Of a stretch of 64,000 bases of DNA, positions 40,773-53,194 are shown piece by piece. Every line of letters begins with the position of its first letter. The stretch's first letter is position 1. The DNA is taken from assembly GCA_956465555.1 (NCBI GenBank), contig OY101128.1:620001-684000 (forward strand). Reading direction: 5' to 3'. This stretch comes from Nitzschia sp. pyKryTriq1. Lineage: Eukaryota > Bacillariophyta > Bacillariophyceae > Bacillariales > Bacillariaceae. Below the pieces are notes generated by a model. It did not search any database, had not been told where the DNA came from, and was given only the letters and a program-made list of their open reading frames with translations. A program made the translations under genes and the position numbers.

Positions 40773-42092
40773 TCTGCTTAGCGGCTCTAGTGCCGGATCC
40801 CTAGCCAAACTGTCTAGATAGTCGTCGTCCATTGTCGATGGCGGATTGTTGTGTTGGGTTGGTCACAGGTACTGCTCGACGGTCCATCCATCTCTGATGT
40901 CTGATGGCTGGATCTAGTTTCAACGCGGAAGTCACCAGTGGAGGTCCGTCCTAGGTGACAATATGGAGTCGCTGGGAGGCGGCCGTATTCGCTAGTAGAG
41001 TACCACCTTCTCTCGCTTTCAAATCGCGATTCTCGGGAGCGTCGTGAAAGTACAAGTAGTACTACCGAACAAATGATTCGCCGCGCGTTATGCACGCATA
41101 CGTACACGTATATTTTAATTGTAGGTGTTCGCAGATTTTGTCGCACCTCCGAATTTGTACCTTTTTAGTGCATGCATGGAAAGCTGGTGCCGTAACTCCC
41201 GTCGTCTCTACCCTGTACTTACCTTAGAGAGAATAGAGAGGGGAGTTACAGTAGTAGTACCGGTACCGGTAGGACACTTTAATCGACCACAACATCATCA
41301 TGCATACGCATATGCATGCATGGCGGGTCCATCCCCGCCCGCCCGCGGTGAAACGATAAATAAGGATGATCATGAAACCACGCACGAAGGGTTTATGTAA
41401 GTTCCATCTTCACGGGAGCTTCAAGGAGCCCTTATCTGATCTCGCTTTAAGTTGATATAGTAAAAATATGCCGAATCATCGAACTTCGACTGCAAGATTC
41501 AATTAATAGTGAGGCGGTGACCAATCCGCTTGCTCGAACAGGTGTTATCCTCAGAATATTTCCCAGCATTTTCGGGTCCAACTAGAGGGGTCTACTTAAA
41601 GACGGCAATACATAGGTGCTTCCGATTTTTATGGGAGAGTTTGTGCGGTGGGCGGGGTGTCAGCCCATAAACAAGCATTTCTGTTGTTGACTACCGTAGT
41701 ACTCGTAAATGCAATGAGATGATGTACATACCTGGTACCTGGTACAGTAGCCCGCGTGTATTCCATCCGCAGGTAATAATAACTGCAGTACCTGTACTAC
41801 TTGTCGATTGTGGGAGACAATAAAGCGCTGAGCTTTTTTATTCTGACTTGACCAAAAAAATTAGCGTTGACGACAATTTTTGAACAACAACTTTTTACAC
41901 TACGAACTCAGCTCCAAAATATATGTATAGTAGACCCACCACATACAGTAATCTGTCCACATCGTACAGCAGAACCCAAAACCAAAACCGTGAACACGGT
42001 GGGGCGGACTCTGTTCTCCTCTGCTTGCAATTTGTCGAAGCAGGCCGAGTTTCATTCCAGTTGTCTAAATATTCGTACGGTATATAATATTA

Positions 42093-43515
42093 ATGTCGAT
42101 GGACCCCGGGAACCCGGCTTCATTGGAGGCTGCGCGTTTTGGTTCAACCAACGAGGAATCTGGTGGTGGGCAATCCGATAGGAAGAGGAGGAAGACGATC
42201 CCGAGTCCTATGGATACCCACTGTAAGTGTGATACGTTCAGCTGAGTGAAATTCTTGATTGTAGCGGTACAATGCTGGCGCATATGCAGGGAACAGTGCC
42301 GGCGGTTGGATTGACACTTGGGCTTCTTGAGTTTTAGAGCTGCCAGCTCACATAGTATTTCTGTTGCGTTCATATTATCTAGTCCCATTCTTGCAGGAAC
42401 AACCGGTGCAAACAATGGCACCTCAAGGTGACGACCGAACCAGCACTGGTGGAACGATGATGATGATGATGGGTCCGCCACCTCCACTTGGCAATCCTTC
42501 GGTAGGTGTGGGTTGGGGAACTGCGCAGCAACAATCGCAAAATTTGGGCAACTTGCAGCAGCTAAGATCGTTGCAGGACCACGGGGCGAGTCTATCCGGA
42601 AGGGTGGGTGCAAACAACCTTGTTTCCGACAATGTGCTGGCTTCGAATGAAAGAGGTGGCGCGGCTAGGCCAAGCCCTAGTGATTTGCTGGGAGAAGACA
42701 GAGGAGGTCTGATGAATGGACGTCAAGATGCACAGCAGCAGCAGATGATGGCCTTCCAGGCGCAACAACTTCTGCAGCAAGCAGTGTTCATGACGGGGGC
42801 GCAAGGATTCAATTTTCAATCTGGTCTCTTTCCTCAGTCAAACCCTGGATCTCATATCATGAACATGCCTCCTTTTTCTAATTTTGTCTCGCCGGCCAAT
42901 GCAGCCATAAATCCTGATTCTTTTACGCCTGGCGATGCATCACATAGAGATGACAGGATGCCATTGTATCTTGGTGCTGGAAGAGGCGCGAATACTGAGT
43001 TTGAGCCTGCAGTATTCCCTGAGGACGACGCCAAGAGCCACAACGATAACGATACAGTCCTAACCGGTCGGAGGCCGATACTGCTTGCCATGGAATGTGA
43101 TACCGATAGCATATCTGAATACCAGTGCTTGGTGCGCCAGCAGGTTGAGATATTCGAAGCTGGGCACAAAGATATCGAAACCAATGCCAAGGGGAGGAAC
43201 AAACCAATTGTCTTGGGCCAGGTTGGTATACGCTGTTCTCACTGTTCGAACATCCCTACAAAGGAGCGGAAGAGAGGGGCTATGTACTTTCCCGCGAAGC
43301 TCAATGGCCTCTACCAGGCAGCTCAAAGTTTGGCAAGCGCGCACCTATGTGCACATTGCGAGCATGTTCCGGCTGAAATTCGCGAACAACTCATTGTCTT
43401 GAAGGAGAAAAAGTCGTCAGCCGGTGGGGGGAAAGATTACTGGGGTGACGCAGTTCGGATCCTTGGCGTTTACGAAGATGCCGATGGCCTACGCTTCAAG
43501 AAAGAAAAGAAGTAG
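42093..43515 (+). CDS. Cys-pair GRNKPIVLGQVGIRC family protein (diatom-type)
   Basis: 420 residues. Exons are 42093-42222 and 42383-43515; the intron uses GTAAGT and a TCTAG acceptor. The later CTTGCAG acceptor would create an immediate stop, so the earlier one is chosen. Exon 1 holds MSMDPGNPASLEAARFGSTN and the basic patch DRKRRKTIP, a nuclear-type signal. Residues 60-260 are Gln/Gly/Met-rich. The conserved C-terminal domain (about 285-415) reads YQCLVRQQVEIFEAG, GRNKPIVLGQVGIRCSHC, KRGAMYFPAKLNGLYQAAQS, ASAHLCAHCEHVPAEI and KSSAGGGKDYWGDAVRILG. The pairs CSHC and CAHC could bind a zinc ion. I recognise this as a family with many members in diatoms and no known function. Confidence 0.85.
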
Positions 43516-43670
43516 GAACAAATTTAAGGGAAACGTTCTCCCACTGACTGCGGGGTTTTGATGGTTGTTCTTTTGCTATCAGACCATTTTTGTCCATGTT
43601 TTTTGGAAAGATATTTTGATAACTATTTTAAATAATTTTGACTTTTGCGAAGCTGAGAATTTCAATCCAT

Positions 43671-45796
43671 TTACGGAGTCAAATCAGAAAGTTGGATTGT
43701 TTCAGTGCAACGATGCTCCGCATATCGATCTACGCCCACAATGGAGCTGCATCGTAGATTGGGATCGTTTCCCCACGTTGTACTTGGGGCTGTAGATTCA
43801 GCCCCATAGAAATTGGCTCTAACCACCGGGTTGGTAATAGTAGTGTCAACATCAACTATTGCCCAAGGCCGACGCCACTCTCGAGCTATCCCAGAACTTG
43901 TTATTTGTGTGAGCTTGTAGGGCCAAAATTCATTGTCCATAGCTTTGAATTCATTTCTGTGGATGTCCCCTGCGCAAAAAAGAACGCCACTAATACGATG
44001 CTGAGTCACGATGCGGCCAATATCATCAGCATCTTTCGACATGCCTCTCTCCATGACATCTCCGCCCGATACCAAGATTTTGAAAACACCTCCGGACTGT
44101 TGTAACTGACTAGAAATCCATTTCATTTGTTCCTGGCCAAATTGACTGCCAGTCGCCGGGTCGCGGTACCATCGGTTGTCGCACACGATGAAATGGACAT
44201 CCCCTCGGTAGAAGGAATAGAATACTCCTTCCACCGAGGAGGTCCCTGCGTAAGGATTGGCCCACAAATTGTTGAACGCACGCAAGGAATTGTACTTTCC
44301 TGGTTGATTTTTGTTGGAATTGTTAGCGCCGTATTCATGGTCATCCCACGTCGCTTCGTTTCAAGGAAAAGGAAAGGCATTTGGGTGAGGAATGAAATCA
44401 TGGGACCGATATATTATTTGGTAAACGAAAGGAGGTTCTTACTGTACGTCGGAACTTTCGAGATAAAGTTTCGAAAGTGTGACTCGTCGCGCTGAGCTAA
44501 GTTTCGATACCACACTCGCTCCAGTATGATCTCGTTAGTGGAGGTCCAATCGTCATCATTGAGATACACAGTATCCCCGTTCAGTATTGCGAAATCGGGC
44601 ATTCCTTGTTCCAGGACTCTGTCCCAGACAGGCTGTAGAGGGTGACGATTGCTCTTGACGTCCATGCAGGAAGCCAAAAGGAATTTGAAGCTGGTTGGTA
44701 GGTTCGAGGGGCTAGCTGTCTTCCAAACGCCCTCCCCGACAGTTTCTCCTTGAATACGGACCTGATATTCGTATTGCGCATTCGGTTGTAGATCGGTGAC
44801 CTCAAGGATGGCGGCCCCTTGATCCGCGTTGGGAGGCATGGCTAATGAATACCCCACAGAGGCACCGACTTGTCGATAAGCCAGTTCCATGACTTGATTT
44901 TGTCCTTGTAGCGCCCACAACCGAACCGTCCGATCGGTCGTGTGCCCTACCAACGGACCTGACCGCATCGAGTAGCGCGTCGACGTCGCTGCCGAAAACC
45001 AAGGTTTGGGCGTTGCCCCCTCATCTTCCCAGTCTGGAATAAAGATTGATTCTTCTGGCGGACTTTCTTGTGGCGGACTTATTACAGTTGCTGATGGTGA
45101 TGGAGCAAAAGGCATCGAAGCAATTGGTGCTGGCTGCCAATCTCCTAGGTCCTCTTCGGTTCCCCAAGTAGATGTAGTACTCCACAACACCACACGCTCG
45201 CCGTCTTGCATACGGACAATTTGCATCCCTTTCTCTGCAGCATCCCACACCAAGAAATAGTCCGCATCCATGGATGGCGATCGACTATCCCAAACAATGG
45301 ATCGAGCATCAGCCGTAGTGATATCCGTTCCCCGTGACGTTACTAGGTTACCATCTCCTTGAAGTCGCGTCCAGTAGTCCCCCGGGCTCAAGCTGATTTG
45401 ACTTTTCCATAGGACTGTACTACGTTCTCCCAGCTGCTCAAACAAGAGCAAATTCCCATTGGACTGTAAATTGAGACAGACATAGTATTCTTCTTCGGTG
45501 GAACCTCCTCCTTTTGGTTGCACACAGCGACTGGGGTCGGATGAGCGTAGAATCCCATTGGACTTGAGAAAGACCAAGTTGCTCTTGATCCCACTGGCCG
45601 CACCGTTGTTTGCATTCGACATGCTGGCTGTTTGGGCGTTGCCTCCCATTCCAACAGCTCGACGCCCCGTTCCCAAACCAGCCATGAAAGCAGCAGGACC
45701 CAAAATCAGGATTGAGACCCACATCCAGATCCGCTGCCATTTTGGGTTCAGACAATAGCGGTCGTACTCGTACGACAGTCGAATATCATCCCACAT
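43671..45796 (-). CDS. Membrane-anchored PhoD-like phosphatase with bulb-type lectin domain
   Basis: 678 residues. Minus-strand exons are 45796-44443 and 44353-43671; the 89-nt intron (GTAAGA donor) joins KVPTY to TTWDDHEYG. A membrane helix at about 25-45 (IWMWVSILILGPAAFMAGLG) anchors it. Residues about 75-210 form a beta-rich lectin-like domain (VCLNLQSNGNLLLFEQLGER, QGDGNLVT, repeated ND-G-N-L-type strands as in bulb-type mannose lectins). From about residue 280 comes PhoD: an N-terminal fibronectin-like part, FLLASCMDVKSNRH, FAILNGDTVY, TTWDDHEYG, SGGDVMERG and LFCAGDIHRNEF, covering the metal-binding Asp, Asn and His positions. PhoD enzymes are secreted, calcium-dependent alkaline phosphatases that release phosphate from organic esters. 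The GD in the fourth motif and FCAGD-H in the sixth appear intact, so activity is plausible. Confidence 0.87.
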
Positions 45797-46492
45797 GCTG
45801 GATTGTGATCGTCGTCGTCGTCGTCGTTGTTGTTGTTTGGATCGACTGATTGGAAAGGTTTATGTAGATGGCGTACCTTTCAATATCATTACCTCTCCAA
45901 CAGCAGGGTATGATAGAGTAGCTACTACTAGTATTAACTAGAGGAGTGGCGAAATAGAGGATGGGAGATGAATAAGCAAGATGAGCCAGTGATCTAAAAA
46001 GCCGACCACAAGCCGATGACGTTGGAACCATCAAAAGTTGTACAGTACAGGTACCTCTACAAGAAAGAAGAACTTTTTCCAGGTCTTGTATTCACTTGAA
46101 AGAAAAGCCGGCCACGCTCGTTCATGGCGCTTCCCGCCAGCCAGTGAACGGAAAAATTCGCGAGGCGACAGATCTCTCCCGTTCTCCCTCTGTCAACAGT
46201 CGGGGGGGGGGGCCGCTCTCCGCCCCCCTTTTTAATTGTACATACGTACATACATACATTACACGGGGGTACCCCTGTACATACATACAAAGAATCTAGA
46301 CGACCACTTCGACTGAAACACGTCGCGTCTTTTTTATCATCACCGACCATCAATCAACAATCAATCATTGCGATCATCACATCATGAGCAGCAATAAAAG
46401 AGAGAACGTCGTTGATCATCATGGAATAGATATCCACAACAAGTTAGTATTCTATTGAGTGCTTCATAATATAGGCCCTACTAGATCGAACC
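45797..46492. other. Divergent promoter with CGT microsatellite, poly-G run and a short upstream ORF
   Basis: A CGTCGTCGT/TTGTTGTTG run lies at about 45808-45838, a poly-G run of about 11 at 46201-46211, and ACATAC-type words at 46240-46260. A 24-codon open frame (46384-46458, starting MSSNKRENVV) ends 34 bases before the next start codon and could be an upstream ORF or a 5' exon. Confidence 0.5.
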
Positions 46493-49400
46493 ATGAATGA
46501 TCACCAGCCATCGCCAGGCATCCAACGACGATTCCGTCGCTGGTTGTTCTTGATGGGATTGATTGGCGCGTCATTTGTCGTGCGGCAAAAAATCGAGCAA
46601 TGCTTGCAAGAATCCAAAGATCTTCAAGCGGCTTTGACACATGTTTCCATCGCTTGGCAGCATGTCGTCGCTGTGATTTTCGATCAGACTGAGTGGATCG
46701 AGCAGGCAACATTGTCATTATTGTATTCTTTGAAAAGTCGAGTAGTAGAGTTCCTGCAATCCGCCGCCGCCGCCGCCGCCACCACGTCTCTTCTCGTGTC
46801 TCGTCCCCAGCAGGGCCAAACCACCGTGATCGCCATCGGGTTGGGCCTGGTGGGTGCCGCCTTTTTCCTCTGGCATCGACGGCGGCGTTCCACTAGCAGT
46901 TCCACTAACGTCAAACATGGTGGAGACGATGGAATGGAGATATTGCGAAACACGCGAGAACGGGCCTCTACCTTTGACTTTTTCGGCACTCACTCCACGG
47001 GTATAAGGGAACGCAGTGGGAGCATTGGAGACTTGTCACGCGGAGAAATGGGTGACTTTCGTAGAGAACGCGTGGGAAGCATGGATCTATTTTACTCTCA
47101 GCGATCTATGATGATTGGAGACGCTACTGCTGGCACTGATGCTAGTAGTGGTAGGAATCATCATCGTCGTCGTCACCCCAAACAAAAGCAAAAGGTCCCG
47201 CGGGCCAAGACAAAAGCTACTAGTAATCATGGTGGCCCGAAGCGAAAGCTGTCGTTTGCGACAACACCTTCCCATAGTGATATTGGGGACATCAACATGA
47301 CACGTGATGCTTTCTTTGCACAGCAAGTATTCAGGAAAAGTGGGGGAGGAGAGGAGTCTAGTGAAGATGAAGAAGGATATCTCTTTGATGAATTTGGTCT
47401 GGTGACACTCTCCTATGAAATTGTGTACTATGGACCAGCACGCACCGCTTTGCACTACGAAACATGGACCCCGCCCACGTCCTGGACAGAGGTTTCCCGT
47501 CGTATCATTCCACAAGAAATCATGCTCAAGTTAAGACGGAATTTGCTTCTAGATATGAATGAAGGAAAAGTCACTGTCAATGAGCCGAAATCGAGCGGTC
47601 GATGGGATTTTTCGCTACCCGCTAAGGATTTATCCATTTATGTGGAACCTCCCGTAGCAGGGGCAGTGATGAAACTCTATGTCAAAGGTACCCCCAAGGA
47701 AGAGTGGATGGAACATACGTTTGCGTCGGCTCAAATGGCGGCGCAATTCCAATTGGATCTGTTAGCGTATCAAGTGCTTGGAGGGACCTTGAACAACCTG
47801 TATCAGGTACTAAGTCTGGTTCATTCTGGCAGCCAAGCCTACGACGGGCCGGAGTTTGTCTTACACCACAATGTCGCGGATGAACGAGAGCAGGACGACA
47901 CAAAAAATGCTGACACACAACGGACGACCACTTTGAGCGGCGTGGCGTGGGACGATGCTATGAGAGCGTTGAGCAGCATTCCGACCATTCGCATAGCACT
48001 AGAACGACTGTGGCTTCATCACCGTAGACCCATTGACGAGTTCTCTTCCTCCAGCAAAAAGCATACCTCCCTCGAAGGTCAAAAAGAAACCTCAGATTCA
48101 GACTCCGGTCTTCTCAATGAGGAGTATGCTGGGAAACGACTTATTTTAGGGCCCGTCGACTTTTTCCGTTTATTTGTGCCGGCACTGTCTGAGACAGCCT
48201 TGCCGCAAAGCGAATCCAACCGTGCACGGATGGAGCAGCTGCTCAGTTGGAGAAAAAGGGCCGCGCGAGCGGCAGTTCTTATCCGAGCATATGCCATGTC
48301 GCATCGGGTTGTCAATCTTGGATGGCAGCTTCGGCCCAACTCGACTGAAGATCAAATCAGGACTTTGAACAGACGGCTCGCCTTTGATGACAACGACGAC
48401 AACAATCGCCGTGATGCCCAAGCAAGAGATGAAATATACGAAGCCTCGGTTTCCAGGGATGTGCTGTGTCACGTTCGTCCTTTTGACTACTTTGCTCAGA
48501 TCGAAACCGATCGAGTGGAGACCCGTCGAGGACTGGTATTGAGCCCTTATCAAGCGTACGCGCTTGTGGGTGCCCATGTGTTTCGCAAACCAGTGGAGGA
48601 CGACCCGGATTTCCCATTGCATCCATCCAAAGATCCCGTAGATGCTCTTCCTTCTTTGCAGAAACTTATTGCGAACAATCCGGGTGTCGACTTCTTCGTT
48701 ACTAGTTACCATCGGACTGACACGGTCACTGTCATGTGTTTTGCCAGATCACTAGCACGAGGAATCGACGCGCACTTTGACAACGTGGTGAGTGGAATTC
48801 TCGTGTTTGGAATGGGCGACTGCATCCATCGTCTCACTTTTTTTGGGTGTTGAACACAGATCACGAGATTTGGAACTGGAGACAAAGAGATGCGCGACAA
48901 GAAGGTCCACATGATGATGCAGGTAAGTGAAGTTCTCGCCCAGCATGCCTGGATATTGGTGACTGAGTCCATGATCTCACTTTTTGGGCACAGATGGGGC
49001 AAAGTCATTCTCTTTCCTTCCTGGGAATGTTATTGGTACGGTTTCTATCATTCCTCTTTAGTTTGACCATAAAAGGACAAGAGTCGCCGTTGAGCCTTCA
49101 AGCTCGACGAGACCGAATCCCTTTCCCAGCGATTCGAGTCGCTAGTTACGGCCAAACGTATCATTTTGGTGGTCCAATGCAGGATAATGATGAGCTCCCA
49201 AAAAACTATGTTGGCATGAACATGGCATTTACACCAAAAGGAATGCCCAACCTAGTATCACGCTTCCTCTTCACTTACCTGAACGACCAAATGTCTGAAA
49301 GAGTCCTAGACTTCACTCTTGTTCTAGAAGGAGAGAGTGAGGACGAACTTCCTGAGCGAGCTCTCTGTACCACTAGAATGGTTCGTGTTGACACTGGAGC

Positions 49401-50664
49401 AGTGGCAAAAACACCGACGACGAACGACTTTCGGCAAGTAGGACAGGCCACTGGAGATGAACCGCGAAGCGTCCCATCCGAACAAGAAGGTGCCCTCCAA
49501 ATTTGGTGGCAGGGACTTGCTACTGTACTTGCTACTGCCTTTCGAGCAAGTCTCGTCGTATCTGGCTGGGCCACTGGCCATCAAAACGAGGCTGCTGCCA
49601 TTGCTCTGTCTCCGCGCCTTGCCGAGGGCAAAATTCCATTGCAGATTCCCCGTGGGCCGAGCAGCCCTCGCTACGATGTTGCCATCGAGGGAGCGATCGA
49701 TGAAGTCACTGCACTGTTGAAAGGAGTGCGTGTTCCCGTCCGAAGAAACTCTCTTGGTCAGATGTCAAGCCCAAAATATTCAGGCCGTCTCTCTAAGGTA
49801 TTGCCTGAAGATATGGTATTGGTACCTGTCCTTGAAACAATCAACCGCCATGATATCAAGCGATTTCTTACGTCATCAGGGTACAATATCGGTATGGCAG
49901 CCGTCCGCATTGTCGAAACATCGGGCTGGCGTGGTAGGACTTTCCCCGTTAACATCAATGGATGCAGAATTGAGTTACAGAGTGGCCAGTTCTTTCAACG
50001 AGGTTATGATCGATCAGGCAATCCTGTATTCTACTTTGCCACCACGTGCCGAGGTCCCTGGAGGCGAAACACTGAGGCCACTATGTCGGCAGCGTTGCAT
50101 CGATTTGAGACGGCACTTTCAGAACTGTGCACCGTGAAACCGGATACATGCATCACTCTCGTAGTCCTTTTAGGGCATTCAAAATTGGGCAAAAACTCAA
50201 CCGACGGTCTTGGAGAAGCTGAAGACGAGGAATCAGAAAATGGGGATGCAGAAGAAGGAAGCGAATGTCGCACGGCTGAAACGATAAAGACCACGGCCCT
50301 CGACAGTCATTGTGGTGAATCTCGACACTATATATCAAACCCAAGGATTCCCGTTGCAGAGGCTTGGCAACTTCATTCAACAAAAGAAATCGTCGAGGAA
50401 TTCATCTCTCTTCTCTTCTTACACTACCCTGAGCGGATTTCCAAGGTCCTACTTGCCAAAGGAAAGGGCCGAAAAACATTTTATGCAACTAAGGTTGCTG
50501 TTGCAAGAGCTATGAAACACTGCGTCGCGTCGTCTGAGTCACGAACCAGGATCACATTTCTCCAAACGCTATCAAGGCTGAGGCTGTTTATCGACGAAAC
50601 TGAGCTCTCGGAAGCTGCTGGAGGTTCTTCTCCCATGTCGGACGCTGCATTCGACTTTTGTTAG
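46493..50664 (+). CDS. Large hypothetical membrane protein (1342 residues)
   Basis: Exons are 46493-48787, 48860-48922 and 48994-50664, all introns between codons (72 and 71 nt; GTGAGT and GTAAGT donors). Exon 2 is only 63 nt and encodes ITRFGTGDKEMRDKKVHMMM-Q. The N-terminus RRFRRWLFLMGLIGASFVV and a second hydrophobic stretch TTVIAIGLGLVGAAFFLWH suggest two membrane helices. A basic Ser-rich segment follows (RRRHPKQKQKVPRAKTKATS). The middle has folded-looking stretches (YYGPARTALHYETWTPPTSW, KLYVKGTPKEEWMEHTFASA), then LILGPVDFFRLFVPAL. Exon 3 begins with another hydrophobic stretch (LGMLLVRFLSFLFSLTI) and continues YGQTYHFGGPMQDNDELPKN and SRFLFTYLNDQMSERVLDFT. I do not recognise the protein or any catalytic motif. 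Confidence 0.78.
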
Positions 50665-51060
50665 GCTCAAACGTGAAGATGGACAAACCGTGAGTTCAAA
50701 AGTCTAAATTTTCTAGAGCACCGCTGTCTTTTGGTGTTCAAACTAGTGAGAAACGTGCATGGAGAATATAATATCGCTACTGGGCGCTTGGAGTTAAACC
50801 TTGATGTCAGAAAGGGGGATGGATGTTACATTAGTGTCGTCTAGCGTAGTTTATTATACACTATGTGTTGTATATCATGTATCATACATCATGTAGCGCC
50901 AAGCGATAGTGCTGTAGCTAGCTGAAGGAGGCTTGATGAGAATGAGCGGCATCTCGTGCCTTGAAGTGCTTATATGAACATTGCGAATCTGCCCTGGGTG
51001 GAGAGAAATGGAAAGTCGAAATAGTTTGTGCCATCTGTGGTCGATGGATACCCCTCTTCT
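50665..51060. other. Convergent intergenic region
   Basis: AT-rich 3' flanks of two converging genes, with TATCATGTATCATACATCATG-like repetition near 50870-50895. No gene seen. Confidence 0.45.
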
Positions 51061-51342
51061 CTAGAAAGCGAAATCGAAGAAGTCTTCGTCCTCACTGACC
51101 AGATCTAGCGCACCGTCAATGATGGCGATGAGCTCGGCACGAGAGTATAGTGCCTTTGTTCGATCCCCTCCAGCGACGGGACTTCGCCGTAGGTTATCAG
51201 GAGTCATGGGTATAAGAGATGCATGTAGTCTTGGGATAGGGCCCCGCGTACGAAGCAGTGTGACGTTTTCCACTGGAGAGGAGGCTCTGCTAGTACGAGA
51301 GCAGACGCCAATGTTCTTTGTCGTTGTTTCGTTGCATGTCAT
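51061..51342 (-). CDS. Small hypothetical protein (93 residues)
   Basis: Starts at ATG 51340-51342 and ends in a strongly acidic, aromatic tail DGALDLVSEDEDFFDFAF. The middle RGPIPRLHASLIPMTPDNLR and ELIAIIDGALDLV read as protein-like, with a Ser/Thr-rich start containing no repeats. A plus-strand open frame of similar length overlaps it, so support is modest. Function is unknown. No signal peptide or membrane segment. Confidence 0.42.
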   Translation of the reverse strand: MTCNETTTKNIGVCSRTSRASSPVENVTLLRTRGPIPRLHASLIPMTPDNLRRSPVAGGDRTKALYSRAELIAIIDGALDLVSEDEDFFDFAF

Positions 51343-53194
51343 GATAGAGGCCGTTTGATGCCGAAGCTCTTCTTGGAAGTAGGTTTGAATTATTTGTAGT
51401 TAGGCACAAGCCGAGGAGGCGATGAATGCAAAGCAGTACTGTAATCTGGCCTCTGTTCTTTGGTTTTTAGTTTTTATGTCATCCTACAACATCGAACATC
51501 TTACTGATATTTCCTTGCACTGGATATGTGTTGGTACCTGTACAGTACCAGTTGGCGGTAGTTCTTTACCGGTATGTAGTACGAATTTGTGGGCTGCTTC
51601 ATCCAGCAGGCAGGCCAGGTTTCGCTTTGAGTCGCGGACAGATGTTTTCGAACGATTGTGGCCCAAAGTGAAGTGCACAGACACCGTTTACATAGGAGCT
51701 TTGTACCTGGGAGGAACATGACGAACATGCACGAAAAAGAACTTTGTTAAATAAATTGGTTCCACCCTGGGTAGAGTTCGCAATTCTTGTACAATGAAGA
51801 CTGCATGGAGAGAAGACTACTTATTAAAACGTTTCCAAACTGGAGCAGTGTCAAGCTTATTAAAAATCAAGTTCACTTGCAGCTGCCGACACTTCACCCC
51901 TGACCAACCAAATTTGAAAAGCCAAAGCAAAATTTAGCTTTGCCAGATGGTTTTGGGCCGTGAGGGTCGGTGCACTGGTGAAGTTGATGTCTACCATCTG
52001 TCAACCAACGCTGTCAATTTGAGCGAGATCTTTTATTGGGCGAGTTCGAATTTTAAATAATTGATAAAAAAATCGCACCCTCCCTACACGTACCGTATGT
52101 ACCGTACGGTACCATCTGGTCGCGTCGGGGCGTGTGCGTACCACGTGTACAGTTGCCCCCCAGCCCAGTTAGTAGACCACACAGGTAGTACGGTACATAC
52201 CATACTGTACCACTACCCGGTACACAGTTACAAGTACCGTCTCACAACGGCTGCGTCAGCTCACCGTCCTACGTCATGTCATACCAATGAAGAGCTGGGG
52301 GATAGTGTGGCAAAAGGGCAGGGATTTACTAGGCCGCACCTTTGCCCCCAAAGGAGTCGAACGACTCAATTGGTTCCTAGCCTGAGGGCAGGGCGGGTGG
52401 GTTAACTAAGAAACTTCCTGGTTTTGGTTTTCTCGTAACCGATGGTCTGAGGAAACAAAACAGCAAATTATGAGTTTCATGGTTATCGCTCTCTCTCGAC
52501 TCTCTCTCGCTGCTCGAGAGTTGGTTCTCTCTCCCTGCTCGTCGAGTGCCGGAGAGATGATTCGCACGGCGGCTTTCAAGACTGCCAGGTCTGTCCCTCC
52601 TCCGTCCTCGTCTTCAATTGGCAGAGCCATACATCATTATATGCATTCATCACAAGAATAACAATTATCATCAAAATTTGACATCTTCGCAGAGCTATCC
52701 ATTGTGCACCTATAAAACACACAGTCTAATTTTTGTGTTTATCTATTATTTATAATGTTCTTTCACGGGGGGTATTTTGTACAAAAGACAAACTGCATCT
52801 CTGTGGACACAAGATGCTTTGTTCGTAGTCTAATCAATTATGTGGTCTGTCTGTCTGTCCTCCACCGCGGCGTGAGGGTTGGTCCAAGATTGCCGGAGGC
52901 ATCCACTATGTACACTACGTGTACCGGTACGTTATCCATCCCAACCGTCATGCATGCTCCAGCGCACCTTCGGTGCCACTTATTGTAGATGATAATATGT
53001 ATGATGAGATGATTGACAAACGACAAAACACCGATGAGAAGTTGGAGGTTGGAGGGAGGGCGTTGTACCGATCGTACCTTGTACCTGTCATACTGTACCG
53101 GTACCGGTAGTGCATGGACTCCTCCTCCTCCATTCCACCTCTTTATCTCCATATTCGTACCGTCCGGTATCATCGTAATTCTCGCTCCTCTTTA
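51343..53194. repeat. 1.85-kb gene-poor region with GTAC-palindrome words
   Basis: GTAC-type words cluster at 51530-51575, 52080-52230 and 52915-53108 (GTACCGGTAC and relatives). AGTCGAACGACTC around 52340-52375 is a short palindrome, not a tRNA. Short open frames on both strands (for example a 74-residue minus one at 52406-52630) lack repeat-free coding character and neighbours. The last 100 bases are probably the leader of the FKBP gene. Confidence 0.5.

Larger units (their letters stand above)
40110..42092. repeat. 2-kb gene-free region with CT microsatellite and a 115-base direct repeat
   Basis: Holds a (CT)n run (about 40322-40342) and the two 115-base repeats entered separately. GTACCGGTACCGGTA occurs at 41259-41272 and GTACCTGGTACCTGGTAC near 41730. 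No coding frame of convincing length or composition was found. The final 200 bases are probably promoter of the Cys-pair family gene. Confidence 0.6.

Noticed and set aside
52300-52400. tRNA-like sequence with AGTCGAACGACT
   Set aside because: A palindrome only; no acceptor stem, D-arm or anticodon arm could be fitted.
52406-52630. 74-residue minus-strand open frame
   Set aside because: No repeat of family features, low conservation clues and no supporting neighbour; kept as a possibility only.
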